Origin: Bacteriovoracaceae bacterium
GTDB taxonomy: Bacteria > Bdellovibrionota > Bacteriovoracia > Bacteriovoracales > Bacteriovoracaceae
NCBI GenBank assembly: GCA_028378565.1
Contig: JAONMX010000005.1
Span: forward strand, 1 to 57,520
Reading direction: 5' to 3'
DNA: 57,520 nt
The notes under the pieces are model-generated. The model saw only the letters and a program-made list of their open reading frames with translations, was not told the DNA's origin and did no database searches. The translations under genes and the position numbers were made by a program. Below, piece by piece: positions 16,184 to 25,359 of this stretch (the first letter of the stretch is position 1; each line of letters starts with the position of its first letter).

Positions 16184-17224
16184 ATGCAAAATTTTACAGT
16201 CAAAATTCACTCACTTCAAAATGGGAACTACCAGAGCGATTACGTCTGTCCCATCGACAAACGAAGAAAAAGAAAGACCTTCAAAAATAAAAAGGAGGCA
16301 AAAGAACACAAAAACCGTCTTGAGGTGAAGTTTCATCAAAAAGATATGTCCTACTTCCTTGAGCTGCCCATTGGGCAGCTCATCGAGTACCATTTGAAAA
16401 GATGCCCTGAAAGTAAACTAAACCAAAGGGGCGTACCTTTTCGTGATTTTTATGAAACTTTCTCTAGACACAAGCTCTATGAGATTAACACCACCAAGCT
16501 TAGAGAATGGTTTGAAGTGCTGAGGATTAAACACGATTATTCGGAAAAATCCCTTCATGCAACTAAAATTTGCCTGACTCATTTCTTTAGATTTTTGGTT
16601 GAAGAAGAGATCATGGCAAGCAATCCCTTAAAGCCAATTGTGTTTAAAAAGCGAGTGGCACCCAAACGCCCAAGAATTTATTTTTCTAAAGAAGAAATTA
16701 AAGAAATTCTGGAAAAAGCAAAGGATTGGAGTAAAAAAGATCATTACACCGATTATTTTTACCCATTTCTTTATACTCTGGTGCAAACGGGTGCCCGTCG
16801 TGGTGAAATCCTCAAACTCAAGTGGCGTGATGTGGACTTCAAACTTAACTCCATTACCTTTCGAGATACCAAGGTGCATGATGATCGCTCTATTATCATG
16901 TCTAAAGGACTTCGAGAGCTTATTGAATCACTTCCTCGCCACGGTGAGCATGTTTTCACCAAGGAGGATGGAACGCCCTTAGAAGCGAATATGCCGAGTC
17001 GTCATCTCGTACTTTTTAAAAATGAGTTTTCGATGATTGGGCATAAGAAAGATTGGGGCTTTCACTCGCTCAGACATTCTTTTGCCTATAACTATCTCAA
17101 GCGTGGGGGCAGTATGTATCAGCTTCAAGCAATTCTTGGGCATTACAATATCACTTCAACGGTTAATACTTACGGAAGAATTAAGGCCAGTGATGATGAA
17201 ATGCCCTCGCCCTACGACTTTTAA
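16184..17224 (+). CDS. Tyrosine recombinase (integrase), element 1
   Basis: 346 residues with an Arm-type N-terminus, a SAM-like core-binding domain (about 55-145) and a full catalytic domain: R205 in TGARRGE, H294-x-x-R297 in HSLRHSF, H320 in LGH and nucleophile Y330. All key residues are present, so it should be active. It is preceded by the excisionase gene and followed by a strong terminator. Its C-terminal ending (PSPYDF) closely matches the second element's integrase (PSPYNF). Confidence 0.9.
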   Translation: MQNFTVKIHSLQNGNYQSDYVCPIDKRRKRKTFKNKKEAKEHKNRLEVKFHQKDMSYFLELPIGQLIEYHLKRCPESKLNQRGVPFRDFYETFSRHKLYEINTTKLREWFEVLRIKHDYSEKSLHATKICLTHFFRFLVEEEIMASNPLKPIVFKKRVAPKRPRIYFSKEEIKEILEKAKDWSKKDHYTDYFYPFLYTLVQTGARRGEILKLKWRDVDFKLNSITFRDTKVHDDRSIIMSKGLRELIESLPRHGEHVFTKEDGTPLEANMPSRHLVLFKNEFSMIGHKKDWGFHSLRHSFAYNYLKRGGSMYQLQAILGHYNITSTVNTYGRIKASDDEMPSPYDF

Positions 17225-17231
17225 ATTAGTT

Positions 17232-17253
17232 AAGCGCCCTTAAATGGGCGCTT
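17232..17253 (+). terminator. Terminator after integrase 1
   Basis: AAGCGCCC and GGGCGCTT pair perfectly across a six-base loop, just after the integrase stop. The downstream T run is short (TTTCTT). The second integrase has an equivalent hairpin at the same place. Confidence 0.7.
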
Positions 17254-17317
17254 TCTTGTACTTCTACTTAGACACCTTAAAAGTAAGTATGATAGAAATT
17301 TGGCAGGAGAGATTAAA

Positions 17318-18262
17318 ATGGCAAGAGATAAAATTCAAGAAATTCTTGATAAGAATCAAAGAAACAAAAAACTATCAAGTCTATCCTCATTGATTGAGTG
17401 GCATATAGAAAGACTTCAAGAGGAATTTTTAGGTGAACAAAAACATTCTGATGAAATCGTAAAGTATTTCCCTGTCGCCCTCGTTGTAACAATCGAAACT
17501 CATATTAGAAATACCATTAAGGATATTGTAGATAGCGATAGTCAGTATTCTGATAATATTTCAAAGTTTGACAATATAAAGCTCGATATGAATATCCTTA
17601 AAGCTCTATATCGAAAGGAAGTCACTTTAGGTGATTTTATATCGCACCTTTTACCGATAAGTAATTTAGACTCTATTAACAAAACTTTATCAACCCTTCT
17701 TGACATTAAGTTTCTTTTAGAACTTAAAAACCATAGAGAACCTGATTACCTTGACCTTAATGGAAATAATGGAGAAAAGACCCTTCAAAACCCTGAAAAA
17801 ATATTTTTAGACTTAAAAGAACTTTATAAATTAAGAAATATTTATGCCCATGAGCTTGCACCAGATTGTCCTCCTGATAGAGAGCAACTACTTTCCATAT
17901 CGAAAAGTGCAATTAGTTTTATAAAAGCAAGTGTATCAATGGTTTCAGATATACTTTATCCAAATGCACCTATTTCAAATGCAGCAATGAAAGAGGAAGC
18001 AGGCAAGAAACTTGAAGAGCAAGAAGAAAAGTTAGGACATCTTATAGAAAATCTTAAAAATACTATCGAAGATAATGATCTTAAAGACTTTGATAAATCT
18101 CATAAATCTTGGCTAGAGTTCAGAGAACAAGAATCTAACTTTAGAGCTAATTACTTCGCTGGTGGTGGAACCATGTGGGGACTTGTTTATTTAACAACAA
18201 AAGACAAACTTACATATGATAGAACTCAAAGTCTAAAAGACATTATTGAAGATATTATCTAA
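17318..18262 (+). CDS. HEPN-type protein with LprI/DUF1311-like C-terminus
   Basis: 314 residues from ATG 17318 (AGGAGAG upstream). The middle is all-helical and contains LYKLRNIYAHE; R173-x4-H178 is the RNase motif of HEPN domains. A Glu-rich coiled coil follows at about 225-250. The last 60 residues (HKSWLEFREQES, GGGTMWGLVYLTTKDKLTYDRTQSL) resemble the DUF1311/LprI domain, normally a secreted lysozyme inhibitor, yet no signal peptide is present. It lies as cargo behind the integrase with its own terminators. An abortive-infection role is inferred. Confidence 0.55.
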   Translation: MARDKIQEILDKNQRNKKLSSLSSLIEWHIERLQEEFLGEQKHSDEIVKYFPVALVVTIETHIRNTIKDIVDSDSQYSDNISKFDNIKLDMNILKALYRKEVTLGDFISHLLPISNLDSINKTLSTLLDIKFLLELKNHREPDYLDLNGNNGEKTLQNPEKIFLDLKELYKLRNIYAHELAPDCPPDREQLLSISKSAISFIKASVSMVSDILYPNAPISNAAMKEEAGKKLEEQEEKLGHLIENLKNTIEDNDLKDFDKSHKSWLEFREQESNFRANYFAGGGTMWGLVYLTTKDKLTYDRTQSLKDIIEDII

Positions 18263-18282
18263 TTTTTCCCAATTTTTTGTCA

Positions 18283-18302
18283 CAGGACGGACAATCGTCC
18301 TG
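18283..18302 (+). terminator. Hairpin after the HEPN-like gene
   Basis: CAGGACG and CGTCCTG pair perfectly across six bases, about 20 bases after the stop. There is no long T tract immediately after, so termination may be weak or Rho-assisted. Confidence 0.45.
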
Positions 18303-18376
18303 CGGCCTTCTTTAATTCTCTCCAAATTTTTACCTGATTTTTTTCTTTGCAAATTTTGACCTATTTTTACCGTCTG

Positions 18377-18403
18377 CGGCCACTTCACAAGGTGGCCGTT
18401 TTT
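18377..18403 (+). terminator. Rho-independent terminator
   Basis: CGGCCAC (18377-18383) pairs with GTGGCCG (18392-18398) across an eight-base loop, and five T follow. It separates the HEPN-like gene from the recombinase at 18446. Confidence 0.75.
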
Positions 18404-18445
18404 CATGTAGGCCGCATATATAACCAAATATGTGGAGGCGAAAAC

Positions 18446-19501
18446 GTGAAGATTAAAGCAAAAATCTATAAGAAATCCAGTACCGGAAAATGGACGCTTA
18501 ACTATATTGAACCAAAAACAGAGAAAAGAGTCAGAAAGAGCTTTAACATCAAACGGGCCGCGAGTGTTTATCTTGATGAGCTTCAAAATTCACTCATCCA
18601 GAAAAAGAGGAATCGAGATCAGGACAAGGCCAAATTAGGTTCAATTATTGATTCTTATATTGAGAAATACCCTGAATCATCATTTCTTAAAGTTAAATTT
18701 TACGTTGAGTTATTTCGAGGGAAGTTTGGAAAAGAAAATCCCAAAAAGATCACTCCTACTGTGCTACAAGAATGGCTTATTGAAATTCGGAAAGAATATA
18801 ACCTTTCAGTAAAGACTCTTGGAAATATGAAAGGACAGCTTCAAGTGATTTTTACCCACATGAAACGAGAAGGATATATCGCTGCCAATCCCTTTAAGAA
18901 AATCAAATTTAGAAACCGAATTGATGTCTATAGGAGAAATAAGCTCTCTCAAGAGGATATGAAAAAGATTTTTGAAAATCTCTATTATTATAGTCCTTAT
19001 TTTCTGTATCGGTTTATTTATGTCATGTACTACACGGGAATGACCAAGATTGAACTTGCTAGAGTCAAACATGAGCATTTTGATTATGAAGCGAAAAGAA
19101 TAAACATCGTCAGTCCACGAGCCGGTTTTGTGAGATCATTCGTAATTGAAGATCATGTGGCAGAACTGCTTAAGGGGCAACCCAAGAGGAATGAATATCT
19201 GATGACTAATAGACTTGGGCGAGTGATTGACACCAACCATATTTGCAGGCATTTAAGGCGATTTAGAGAGAGATACCCTGATACGCCAGACTTTAACATG
19301 GATAGCATCAGAAACGCTTTTGCCTTTCACTTCCTCGAACGAGGGAGAACGCTAACTGATTTGTCAGTGATCTTGGGTCATTCAAATAGAGATCATACCG
19401 TCAGGCTTTATGGGAGACCGAGAAGAATATTTTTACAAAATGAGGCGGCCACCAATGAGCTAATCATGTCGGCCGATTGGGGTATTGAGGTCACAGATTG
19501 A
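18446..19501 (+). CDS. Tyrosine-recombinase-like protein lacking catalytic residues
   Basis: 351 residues from a GTG with GGAGG upstream. It aligns end to end with integrase architecture (N-terminal arm KIKAKIYKKSSTGKW, core-binding helices, catalytic fold). But the first catalytic Arg is Thr200 (YYTGMTKIEL where TGxR is expected), and the box II His is Asp286 (MDSIRN where H-x-L-R is expected). R289, H312 and Y322 remain. The frame is intact, so the gene may be kept as a DNA-binding or architectural factor rather than an active recombinase. Confidence 0.7.
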   Translation: MKIKAKIYKKSSTGKWTLNYIEPKTEKRVRKSFNIKRAASVYLDELQNSLIQKKRNRDQDKAKLGSIIDSYIEKYPESSFLKVKFYVELFRGKFGKENPKKITPTVLQEWLIEIRKEYNLSVKTLGNMKGQLQVIFTHMKREGYIAANPFKKIKFRNRIDVYRRNKLSQEDMKKIFENLYYYSPYFLYRFIYVMYYTGMTKIELARVKHEHFDYEAKRINIVSPRAGFVRSFVIEDHVAELLKGQPKRNEYLMTNRLGRVIDTNHICRHLRRFRERYPDTPDFNMDSIRNAFAFHFLERGRTLTDLSVILGHSNRDHTVRLYGRPRRIFLQNEAATNELIMSADWGIEVTD

Positions 19502-19531
19502 CGCGGACCTTAGCCAAAATTCTGGCAAATT

Positions 19532-20176
19532 TTAAATAACTTTATCTTTTTTCAGGTCTGCAACAAGTCGTTTTGTAATATTTTTGACCATTTCCTTTGT
19601 GGCTGAATCGCTCTGATAAAAAAGTGCCAAAGGAAGTAAAAAGAGATGTTTGACATCCGTAGCTTCTTCTAAATAACTATATTTTTTCTTTACTTTACCT
19701 CTAGGGTCTAACAGCTCGGCAGTAAGTTTTACATTTCGTTTTTGCCAAAAAGGCACTAGGCCAACAGTAACTGCGGTTAACCACTGCCATGAGTAGTGAG
19801 CATCATCATATTCGCCATCGTAGATATAGTGCAGTCTCAGATTTAGATTTGCCTTTTTTTTCTTCCCAGTTAAAAAAGTATTAATTTTCCCATCATGCTC
19901 AAAAATGCTTGTAATTTGCCTTATCCCTTCATCTAGTTTTTCGTAGTCAAATGTTTTATCTTCTCGACTTCGATAGGCTTCATTGATATTTGATGTAGAG
20001 ACCTTATCACGATAGCCTTTTACAGTTAAGTGTATGTCCAAGGCTACAGAAGAGTTTTTCAACGAGGGCTTAAAACTATCTTTACTTTCTTTAGGTGTAT
20101 AAAATGTCGCACACCCTCCCAGTAAATTAGAAAGTAAAAGTATAACTAGTATATCTCGAATAATAAGTTTTCTCAT
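19532..20176 (-). CDS. Lipoprotein downstream of an RHS tip, candidate immunity
   Basis: 214 residues from ATG 20176 (GAGGTG upstream). A type II signal with lipobox LLGGC puts it on the outer or inner membrane facing the periplasm. The rest has no recognised domain; it contains a long hydrophobic stretch (SWQWLTAVTVGLVPFW) and ends in a basic helix. It begins 21 bases after the RHS tip stop, the position of an immunity gene. That role is inferred from position only. Confidence 0.55.
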   Translation of the reverse strand: MRKLIIRDILVILLLSNLLGGCATFYTPKESKDSFKPSLKNSSVALDIHLTVKGYRDKVSTSNINEAYRSREDKTFDYEKLDEGIRQITSIFEHDGKINTFLTGKKKKANLNLRLHYIYDGEYDDAHYSWQWLTAVTVGLVPFWQKRNVKLTAELLDPRGKVKKKYSYLEEATDVKHLFLLPLALFYQSDSATKEMVKNITKRLVADLKKDKVI

Positions 20177-20197
20177 AGCAATCACCTCAATATTATA

Positions 20198-20851
20198 TTA
20201 ATTTGGTGCCAAAGTTCCAAGGGTTAATAAAAATAACCCAATACCTCTTCGTTCTGCTCGCTCTTCACTTGATAGCCCACCTTGGAATGAACTCAATCCT
20301 ACTGTCAGTCCAGCACTATTTACGAACGTTCTGTTTGCCGTAGTAAAAAATCCTTCATTTGCCTGCTTGCCAAAGAATGGATCATTCCCACCCGGAAGCA
20401 ACAGGGATGCACCATAAGTTATTCCAAAGGACAAAGCAAACTCGCCAGCAAAATGGAGATCATCAAAAGGGTTTCCTTTATCTTTTCTCGAAAATGCTGT
20501 ACCTGCGAGAACACCAGCAGCAATTCCGGGGGAGAGATAGGCTGCACCGGCAACCACTGCTATCGTAATTGCAGCATTTGTAATTCTTCGTGTATCCTTT
20601 TCGCTAAAAACCCCACCATCAATGTTTATGTAAGCAAGTGCAGCTAATGGATTAATCACACCCAAACCTATTGCAAGAGCTTTTTTGAAACTAAATCGTC
20701 CATTTGGATCAACTCTATTAATGGGGTCATTTAATGAGTAGGCATATTTATTAATGACTGTTAAAGGATTAATTCTCCTTCCAGCGTCAGGGTCAGACTG
20801 TAAGAAACGGCCAATCTCGGGCGAATAGTACCTGGCACACGAAATGTTCTT
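20198..20851 (-). pseudogene. Second orphan RHS tip, 5'-truncated
   Basis: The open frame begins after a TGA at 20852-20854. RHS homology starts abruptly at CARYYSPEIGRFLQSDPDAG, followed by NKYAYSLNDPINRVDPNGRF. The preceding YTGRE part of the core is missing and no ATG precedes the homology. The C-terminal 150 residues are Gly/Ala-rich and hydrophobic. They resemble the end of the full-length RHS protein (KGNPFDDLHFAGEFALSFGITYG against KGNFFDNLGDFTTDFAFNFAVSYA). Translation from an internal TTG is possible, but this looks like a recombination cassette. Confidence 0.7.
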
Positions 20852-21110
20852 TCAATCTACAACAGCAATCATTCTTTAATTCTAATAGCTTATTAATATG
20901 ACCAGCACCCTGAATTTTCTGTATTGTTCAAATATTCTTCATTTCCCAGTCATTTCTTGGCAACAGAAATTTTCCAATGTTGTTCATACAGGCCAATACA
21001 CATTCTTTCATAACAAACACAAATCAGTTAGGTTTTACGGTCGGCGTACTGAACTATGGTCGGTGAAACAACTATCATTTATCTAAAGGGAAAAACATAA
21101 CGAAACTGTA

Positions 21111-21449
21111 ATGATGGAAGAAATTAAAATTGGAAAAGTCCTTTCGTTCTTGATGAAAGAAAAAGGATTCACATTTAAAAAGCTAAGTGAACTATCAGGT
21201 GTTTCAATGTCCACCATTAAGGGATGGTCAGCAAATACAGAACCAAAATCAATGGTGTCAGTTAGAAAGGTTGCAAGAATCTTTGGTGTGACCAGTGAAT
21301 ATCTTATCTTTGGTGAAGACCCTGGAAACACCATCGACCTAAATCAGCTTATTACCCAGAAACTTTATTCAGGCTGGGTCAAGATAACTGTCGAAACGTC
21401 TATGGGCCAACCAATGACCAAAACATTTAATGACGATGAAGGGGAATAG
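21111..21449 (+). CDS. Xre-family repressor, element 2
   Basis: 112 residues. FLMKEKGFTFKKLSELSGVSMSTIKGW and then SVRKVARIFGVTSEYLIFGED is a clear Cro/cI-type helix-turn-helix followed by the usual YLI-F-G-E-D hinge. The C-terminal 40 residues are unique. Two adjacent ATG codons (21111, 21114) could serve as start. It is the first gene of the second element and overlaps or abuts the next gene. Confidence 0.75.
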   Translation: MMEEIKIGKVLSFLMKEKGFTFKKLSELSGVSMSTIKGWSANTEPKSMVSVRKVARIFGVTSEYLIFGEDPGNTIDLNQLITQKLYSGWVKITVETSMGQPMTKTFNDDEGE

Positions 21450-21450
21450 C

Positions 21451-22089
21451 ATGAAATGGTTTTTAATTATAACTTTAAGTTTAATGACCCAATCAGTATT
21501 TGCACTGACAAAGGAAGACATTCAAAGAATAAAGAAACAAAACGCCGCAGCTGATAAAGCAATTCGGGAAGACCCAAATGGTGGGTTGCCCTATCTTCCA
21601 AAATCACAAGTTGAATCGTCACCTGTTTCACAGAAGCAGTTTAAAAAGAAGCAGGCTGAAATAAGGAAGAAGCAAAAGAAATATTCTAAACACACCCCAG
21701 TTGCTGGGTCAGTCACTTTAATCTCTAATCCAGCAACTAAAGGAAAGAAGTACAGAATTATGATAGAAGCTGAAAAAGTAAATAATGCAAGTGCCTTCAA
21801 TGGCGGTTATACCTTCACTTATATGAACCATGAAGATACAGGTTTTAGACATTCTGGAAAAGGCCATTATCTATTAAGCTGTAAATCAAAGAAATGTTTC
21901 AACGCCGCCTATTGGGACACCGAAACTTATACCGCCAACGATGCCAGGGGAACATTCAAAAAACGTGATGTACTAAAAATTAACAACACAGAAGCAATAG
22001 TTCAATTCACTGGGAAGACAGTAAGTGGCGTAAATGGACTTGGCCAAAAGATAGTTCTTCCAGTCTTAAACATGCTTGAAATCTATTAA
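21451..22089 (+). CDS. Secreted hypothetical protein
   Basis: 212 residues from ATG 21451, with GAAGGGG just upstream. A signal peptide (MKWFLIITLSLMTQSVFA) precedes a Lys/Gln-rich helical segment (QKQFKKKQAEIRKKQKKYSKH), and then a beta-rich domain with GGYTFTYMNHEDTG, two Cys (CKSKKC) and QFTGKTVSG. No known family was recognised. Pairing an exported protein with the repressor in a mobile element hints at a cargo or morphogenesis function, which is not provable here. Confidence 0.55.
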   Translation: MKWFLIITLSLMTQSVFALTKEDIQRIKKQNAAADKAIREDPNGGLPYLPKSQVESSPVSQKQFKKKQAEIRKKQKKYSKHTPVAGSVTLISNPATKGKKYRIMIEAEKVNNASAFNGGYTFTYMNHEDTGFRHSGKGHYLLSCKSKKCFNAAYWDTETYTANDARGTFKKRDVLKINNTEAIVQFTGKTVSGVNGLGQKIVLPVLNMLEIY

Positions 22090-22353
22090 TTAATGGGTAA
22101 AAGTAGAATCGAAAATATATCATAACCTTAAAGTAGTAATTCAAACAGTTGTGTTTAACCAAACTTAACAAACAGTAAAAATTCATGTTTAAGACCCCCA
22201 CAAGTGTACGCCCTGACCCCAACAATGGGCGGTTATAAAATAACCAAACTAGAAGAAAAATAAGGTTATATGCCCCACCTGTCTGTCTATTTGGAGGGGG
22301 CCATTTCACACAAATTAGGTTATAAGAAATAAACAGTTTGTGAGAGTGAAAAT

Positions 22354-23700
22354 ATGATTAAGTTAGGAAAGTCTGAATCTAAGAATGATGATTCTGTAAA
22401 AACCAAAGTAGTGGCGTTTGGCTTCGACCAGTGTGGTTTTGAAGTTGATAGTTACAAAAAAATATCTAATGGATTTGAGTATAATTTTGTGAAATATGAT
22501 ACGCATACTGACATCAATCAATATGATATTTGCATAATACCATCTGGGATTTTTGAAGAACTAGAAAGACGTTCTAATTACATGGATTCTTATGTCAATT
22601 GCAACTTTGACAAAGCAAGGCTTTTAGAGTTTGAACGAATGATATTAAACTTCATTAGGAATAAAAAAACATTAATCTTTCTGATGACAGAAATCGTAAA
22701 AGAAATTTCTGCTGGTAGCTATAGAACGCAGAACATTGAAGAAACAGACTTAGCAAAAAAATATCTATTATCGTTTTTTCCACGTTCTGAATCAAGAAAC
22801 GAAGTCCCACACCTAAACCATAATAGAAATGAATTTCAAAAGTTCACTGAAAAATATGGAGTGGGAAAAACTTTAATATTAACTGGATATAATAGTGAAT
22901 TGGAATTTACCCCATTAATTTCCAGTGGGTCTAGTACGTTTGGAGTCGAATTATTAGATAAGCGATTGTTTTTTCTTCCATATCACACGACTAAATATAA
23001 CTTCCAATCATTACACGACCTTATTAGTTCAACTGTGGAATCTGCTACAAGCTATATTCAAAACCATACTGTTAATGTCCCAGACTGGGTTAAAGACTAT
23101 AATTTCACAAGTGAAGAACTATGTAATAAAAAAATTATAGAATTAGAAAAGGAAATTGAAGAAGAATCAAATAAACTTGCAAAGATAGAAGGCTATAAGT
23201 CAATTTTATGTAATCAAAGTGATGCTTTGGCAATTGAAGTCACAAAAATACTTAAATCTTTTTTTGGATTAAATATTGATGACATTGATGAAAAGCTAGA
23301 TGATTTTTCAATTTTGAATGATGAAAACAATGTCATTTGTAGTGGTGAAATAAAAGGGGTCGCTGGGAATTGTAAACGGAAGTACCTAAGTCAGCTAAAT
23401 GCTAACCGTGACATGAAGGAATATCCTGATGGTACCAAGGGTCTTCTTGTTATTAACGACAACCTTAAAATAAAGACTATCCCAGAAAAATTTGAAACAG
23501 ATATTCCAAATGATTGCTTAGTTTATTCTATCAAAGAAAACATAAATATCATTAGAACTATTGACCTAATCAATTTAATGAAACTTCACGAAGAAAATAG
23601 CATAGAAGAAAGACTGACTTTAATTAATAGTTTCATAACTGGTGAACCTGGATGGATTAAATGTGATGGTGAATCATTTGAAATAGTGAAAAACAAGTAG
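22354..23700 (+). CDS. Restriction-endonuclease-fold protein with coiled coil
   Basis: 448 residues. The N-terminal 240 residues look like an alpha/beta sensor-type domain (VVAFGFDQCGFEVD, DICIIPSGIFEEL, KKTLIFLMTEIV). A coiled coil follows (CNKKIIELEKEIEEESNKLAKIEG, about 257-280). The C-terminal domain has D317, then SGEIKG (E332-x-K334), a conserved LSQLN helix and KGLLVINDN, the PD-(D/E)XK arrangement seen in coiled-coil/REase-fold proteins of defence islands. The membrane-protein gene follows eight bases later. A two-gene defence unit is a reasonable inference. Confidence 0.55.
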   Translation: MIKLGKSESKNDDSVKTKVVAFGFDQCGFEVDSYKKISNGFEYNFVKYDTHTDINQYDICIIPSGIFEELERRSNYMDSYVNCNFDKARLLEFERMILNFIRNKKTLIFLMTEIVKEISAGSYRTQNIEETDLAKKYLLSFFPRSESRNEVPHLNHNRNEFQKFTEKYGVGKTLILTGYNSELEFTPLISSGSSTFGVELLDKRLFFLPYHTTKYNFQSLHDLISSTVESATSYIQNHTVNVPDWVKDYNFTSEELCNKKIIELEKEIEEESNKLAKIEGYKSILCNQSDALAIEVTKILKSFFGLNIDDIDEKLDDFSILNDENNVICSGEIKGVAGNCKRKYLSQLNANRDMKEYPDGTKGLLVINDNLKIKTIPEKFETDIPNDCLVYSIKENINIIRTIDLINLMKLHEENSIEERLTLINSFITGEPGWIKCDGESFEIVKNK

Positions 23701-23708
23701 AGTTTATA

Positions 23709-24170
23709 ATGCCCCTAAGTCATGATGAAATAAGACATTTAAGCAACACAGACCTATGTGACCTTAGTGAAGAAGAAATAAAAAGTTACATTAAAAGGTT
23801 AATCCAGTCTGGTGCTGGTAATTATAAGGACGATGTAGTTATCACAGCATTGATTGCAGAAGAAAATAGAAGGTCAAGTGAACAAAATGCAAAATCAAAC
23901 TCTACCTTTTCCAAGGTTGCAATAGGAATTGCAGTTAGTTCCTTGTTAATCACTGTTTTGTTTTCATTTTTAGACTGGCAAGGTGACAAGACATGGCAAG
24001 ACGAACAGTTGAAGGAACTAAAACTTATTAATATCAACCTTAAACTAATATCTACTAAGCAAGAAGTCCAAGTTGAATCAATTCACAAGTCAATAACTAA
24101 GGTTGAAAAACAAATATCAGTTCTATCTAAAAATCTATTAAACAAAAAGAAAACTGCTAAAAAGAAATGA
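23709..24170 (+). CDS. Single-span membrane protein with coiled coil, partner of nuclease-like protein
   Basis: 153 residues: an acidic helical N-terminus, one transmembrane helix (VAIGIAVSSLLITVLFSFL, about 75-95), a coiled coil (KELKLININLKLISTKQ onward) and a polylysine tail (KKKTAKKK). It is separated from the upstream gene by eight bases. It could be the membrane effector or anchor of a two-gene system; no family was recognised. Confidence 0.55.
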   Translation: MPLSHDEIRHLSNTDLCDLSEEEIKSYIKRLIQSGAGNYKDDVVITALIAEENRRSSEQNAKSNSTFSKVAIGIAVSSLLITVLFSFLDWQGDKTWQDEQLKELKLININLKLISTKQEVQVESIHKSITKVEKQISVLSKNLLNKKKTAKKK

Positions 24171-24251
24171 CCCAAAAACAAGTGGTTTTGTGCCAGTAAA
24201 AACTATCCAGTTTATCTTTTGAATTTCAATTGGTTATATCGCCGAAAATGA

Positions 24252-24884
24252 CTATGGTTTTGGGACACCCAATTTTTTAAGGATTCGTTGAATCGTAGTT
24301 CTGGAAACCTTGCCGTCCAGCTTTCTTTCAATCGCCCTGATTGATAACCCTTTCTTTCTAAGTGAAACAATTCTATCTTTCAGCTTATCATCAGTTGCTG
24401 GTGGCCTGCCACAACGCCATTCAATCCCAAGTTCTTGGGCCGATAACTTCTTGGCCGCTAATGCTGTTCTAATTCTTTCCCTGGTCAATTCCCTTTCTAG
24501 TTCAGCAATAGCACCCAAAATTGTTAATGTGGCCTGGCCCATTGGTGTAGTGAAGTCTAGACTTTCCCTTAATGATATAAGCGATACTCCATACCCTGCT
24601 AGTTCGTGGATAAGGTTTAGAAGGTGTCGAGTGTTTCTTCCTATCCTATCTATTCCTGTGACAATAAGAACTTTAAACTTACCCTGTCGGGCATGTAGGA
24701 TTAAATCATCAAGTGCTGGTCTTTTTTCTTTAGCACCACTAATGCCCTTATCTACATATTCAAGTTGTAAATCAAAGTTTCTGGCCTTGGCAAATTCCCT
24801 TATTCTGACCAGTTGAAGTTCAGGGTCTTGACCCAATAGTGTAGAAACGCGTGAATATGCAACGGCCTTGACCTTTTTAATCAT
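24252..24884 (-). CDS. Serine recombinase (resolvase/invertase family)
   Basis: 210 residues from ATG 24884. The catalytic N-terminus has AYSRVSTLLGQDPELQ with the active-site Ser, then VDKGISGAKEKRPALDDL, GIDRIGRN and the ELERELTRERI long helix. A resolvase helix-turn-helix ends the protein (IRAIERKLDGKVSRTTIQRIL). Full length for the Tn3-resolvase/DNA-invertase family. It is divergent from a small gene, and the 83-bp gap carries repeats suitable for its recombination site. Confidence 0.9.
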   Translation of the reverse strand: MIKKVKAVAYSRVSTLLGQDPELQLVRIREFAKARNFDLQLEYVDKGISGAKEKRPALDDLILHARQGKFKVLIVTGIDRIGRNTRHLLNLIHELAGYGVSLISLRESLDFTTPMGQATLTILGAIAELERELTRERIRTALAAKKLSAQELGIEWRCGRPPATDDKLKDRIVSLRKKGLSIRAIERKLDGKVSRTTIQRILKKLGVPKP

Positions 24885-24893
24885 GTATTCAAT

Positions 24894-24958
24894 ATAACAC
24901 AAAGCAGTATTTATGTGTAACAATTTATTGTATAACAATAATTCTTACAATGTGTTAT
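24894..24958. promoter_or_regulatory. Divergent control region with inverted repeats, possible res site
   Basis: ATAACACA (24894-24901) and TGTGTTAT (24951-24958) form an inverted repeat around an AT-rich core that holds further TGTAACAA, TTGTATAACAA and TTACAA words. It lies between the resolvase start and the next gene. Typical uses are a res/crossover site and shared operator for the resolvase. Confidence 0.45.
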
Positions 24959-24967
24959 CTTATACTT

Positions 24968-25186
24968 ATGAAAACTAACAAAAAGAAAAGTCCTTCTGAT
25001 TACCCTATGTTTTCTTTTAGGGTCAGTGAAGACGATAAGGAAATGCTAAACATCCAAATTGAAAAGGCCGTTAAACTTCTTAATAAGAAGCTGGATGAAG
25101 ATGATAGGGCCATTAGAAAGAACGATGTCATTGTAAAAGCACTCAATATTGGTCTTAAAGAAGTAATCAAGAAAAAGAAGTTATAA
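24968..25186 (+). CDS. Small basic protein, ribbon-helix-helix-like
   Basis: 72 residues from ATG 24968. FSFRVSEDDKEMLNIQIEKAVKLLNKK, then RAIRKNDVIVKALNIGLKEVIKKKK, fits a ribbon-helix-helix-type DNA-binding protein similar to mobilisation accessory or partition proteins. It is transcribed away from the serine recombinase. The noncoding structured region follows. Confidence 0.5.
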   Translation: MKTNKKKSPSDYPMFSFRVSEDDKEMLNIQIEKAVKLLNKKLDEDDRAIRKNDVIVKALNIGLKEVIKKKKL

Positions 25187-25359
25187 GCCTGGGGGCCTAT
25201 GACCGACTTTCTATTTCCAGAAACTATTTGTTAATGGGAAGCCATGTCCTAATCTGTTGAAATTCAACGCTAACAAAATTTATTATAACTTTTTTTAGTT
25301 TTCTGTGTTGACCTTCAGATTATAAAAAATTATTTCTAAAGTATCTAAGAAGTGGCGTC

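Noticed and set aside
10228-19501. tRNA gene as integration site of element 1
   Set aside because: No cloverleaf or T-arm consensus was seen near either end, and no direct repeats long enough to call att sites were found by eye.
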